Source: Zhongshania antarctica
GTDB lineage: Bacteria > Pseudomonadota > Gammaproteobacteria > Pseudomonadales > Spongiibacteraceae
Assembly (NCBI RefSeq): GCF_014202945.1
Contig: NZ_JACHHW010000012.1
Coordinates: 1 to 64,000 of the forward strand
Length of the DNA: 64,000 nucleotides
Direction: 5' to 3'
The position numbers and the translations under genes were made by a program. The first letter of the stretch is position 1. Each line of letters starts with the position of its first letter. The notes beneath the pieces were generated by a model. It searched no databases, was not told the origin of the DNA, and saw only the letters and a program-made list of their open reading frames with translations. Shown here in pieces: positions 63,596 through 64,000 of this stretch.

Positions 63596-63763
63596 AACCC
63601 ATCGGCAATGTATTACCCCGATTGGGTAAAGGTAAGGTAGTAGTGAATATTTGATAATTGCGGCTGGCCACCAGAGCGGAGGTAGGCGCCAGTTTGTTCT
63701 TGGACTGGGCATTAAATAGTCAGGAATATCTAGGTACTCATATTTACCGTTATCTTTCTTCAT
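63578..63763 (-). CDS. Small protein of an unrecognised family, copy 3
   Basis: 61 residues: MKKDNGKYEYLDIPDYLMPS, then PRTNWRLPPLWWPAAIIKYS, LLPYLYPIG and the end RWVSDIRA. It is the most complete relative of copies 1 and 2. A hydrophobic stretch of about 20 residues suggests one membrane-associated helix between a charged N-terminus and a basic C-terminus. Another small gene lies 37 bases upstream on the same strand and may share its transcript. Confidence 0.65.
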   Translation of the reverse strand: MKKDNGKYEYLDIPDYLMPSPRTNWRLPPLWWPAAIIKYSLLPYLYPIGVIHCRWVSDIRA

Positions 63764-63800
63764 TAGCTGTTCTCTGGCTATGAGTGTTGCCTTTTACGGG

Positions 63801-63962
63801 TCAGAATATATCACTATATAAATCTTTGAAATGAGCAATAAGGGCTTGGTTGGCCGCATCCTCGGCTTTTACTAGCTCGTTAATTAGTCGGTCTCTTGTA
63901 TGTGCCCACATGCGCCGGCGATTGGGGCCAAACAGCTTCTTTTCCAGCTTGTTGCGCTTCAT
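63801..63962 (-). CDS. Small basic protein upstream of small-protein copy 3
   Basis: 53 residues from ATG 63962 (MKRNKLEKKLFGPNRRRMWA, HTRDRLINELVKAEDAANQA, LIAHFKDLYSDIF), preceded by GGAAGAG at good spacing. Rich in Lys/Arg at the N-terminus and helical thereafter. No family recognised. The frame stays open to 63989; the region upstream is cut by the window edge. Confidence 0.5.
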   Translation of the reverse strand: MKRNKLEKKLFGPNRRRMWAHTRDRLINELVKAEDAANQALIAHFKDLYSDIF

Positions 63963-64000
63963 GCAGGCTCTTCCGTGCGCCCCTTCCAATTGTGTTTGAT

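Noticed and set aside
58300-64000. Integron cassette array of small genes
   Set aside because: No attC-like imperfect palindromes follow the small genes and no integron integrase is present; the repeats are P4-integrase leaders instead.

Overview
The window comes from a Gram-negative bacterium, most likely a marine gammaproteobacterium of the Spongiibacteraceae/Zhongshania kind. This placement is inference from gene content: CYP153 P450 with ferredoxin, TonB-dependent receptors with the 'MVTAQRREE' box, acyl-CoA ligases, an isovaleryl/citronellyl-CoA dehydrogenase plus acyl-CoA carboxylase cluster, PhoD, LigB-type dioxygenases and Gram-negative lipoproteins. No ribosomal marker is present to confirm it.

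Region 1 (1-31 kb) is a catabolic island heavily reworked by insertion sequences. Short intact modules alternate with IS relics. They are a ferredoxin + CYP153 pair (611-2199), an aldehyde dehydrogenase/iron alcohol dehydrogenase pair (3331-6090), a TonB-dependent receptor with a small exported protein (8611-11477), an enoyl-CoA hydratase (12418-13197), an acyl-CoA ligase (15009-16583), two hotdog thioesterases and an AraC regulator (17851-19774), a second acyl-CoA ligase (20108-21760) and an RND efflux pair (23008-27146). IS66, IS4 and IS3 pieces lie between them, several nested or fused into chimeric reading frames. Broken genes include an alpha-methylacyl-CoA racemase-like CoA-transferase, purT, a Baeyer-Villiger monooxygenase, an MBL hydrolase and the 3' end of a TonB receptor. 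Read together, the intact genes could take up a hydrophobic alkane or terpenoid, hydroxylate its end, oxidise it to an acid, activate it to a CoA ester and feed it to beta-oxidation.

Region 2 (31.3-41.3 kb) is a compact minus-strand operon: biotin carboxylase, free biotin-carrier protein, carboxyltransferase, isovaleryl-CoA-dehydrogenase-type enzyme and an SDR. It fits branched acyl-CoA catabolism (leucine/Liu or acyclic terpene/Atu type). It is followed by a decayed SDR, a crotonase split by tandem IS30 copies, a TetR regulator and an intact IS3-family element with a duplicated end.

Region 3 (42.8-58.2 kb) is calmer chromosomal backbone: initiator tRNA, a polytopic membrane protein, an exported amidohydrolase-like lipoprotein, a luciferase-like oxidoreductase, a frameshifted glutamate-receptor-like channel, a MarR regulator with candidate operators, a DUF1499 protein, an MDR reductase, an extradiol dioxygenase and a PhoD-phosphatase-lipoprotein operon preceded by a good Pho box.

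Region 4 (58.2-64 kb) looks like a repeatedly used integration area. It has three copies of a small unrecognised protein family, a decayed tyrosine-integrase 5' end, further integrase-leader-like sequences, a GIY-YIG nuclease-like protein, a zinc-ribbon metallopeptidase and a highly charged exported protein. No CRISPR array, rRNA operon or recognised defence system was seen.
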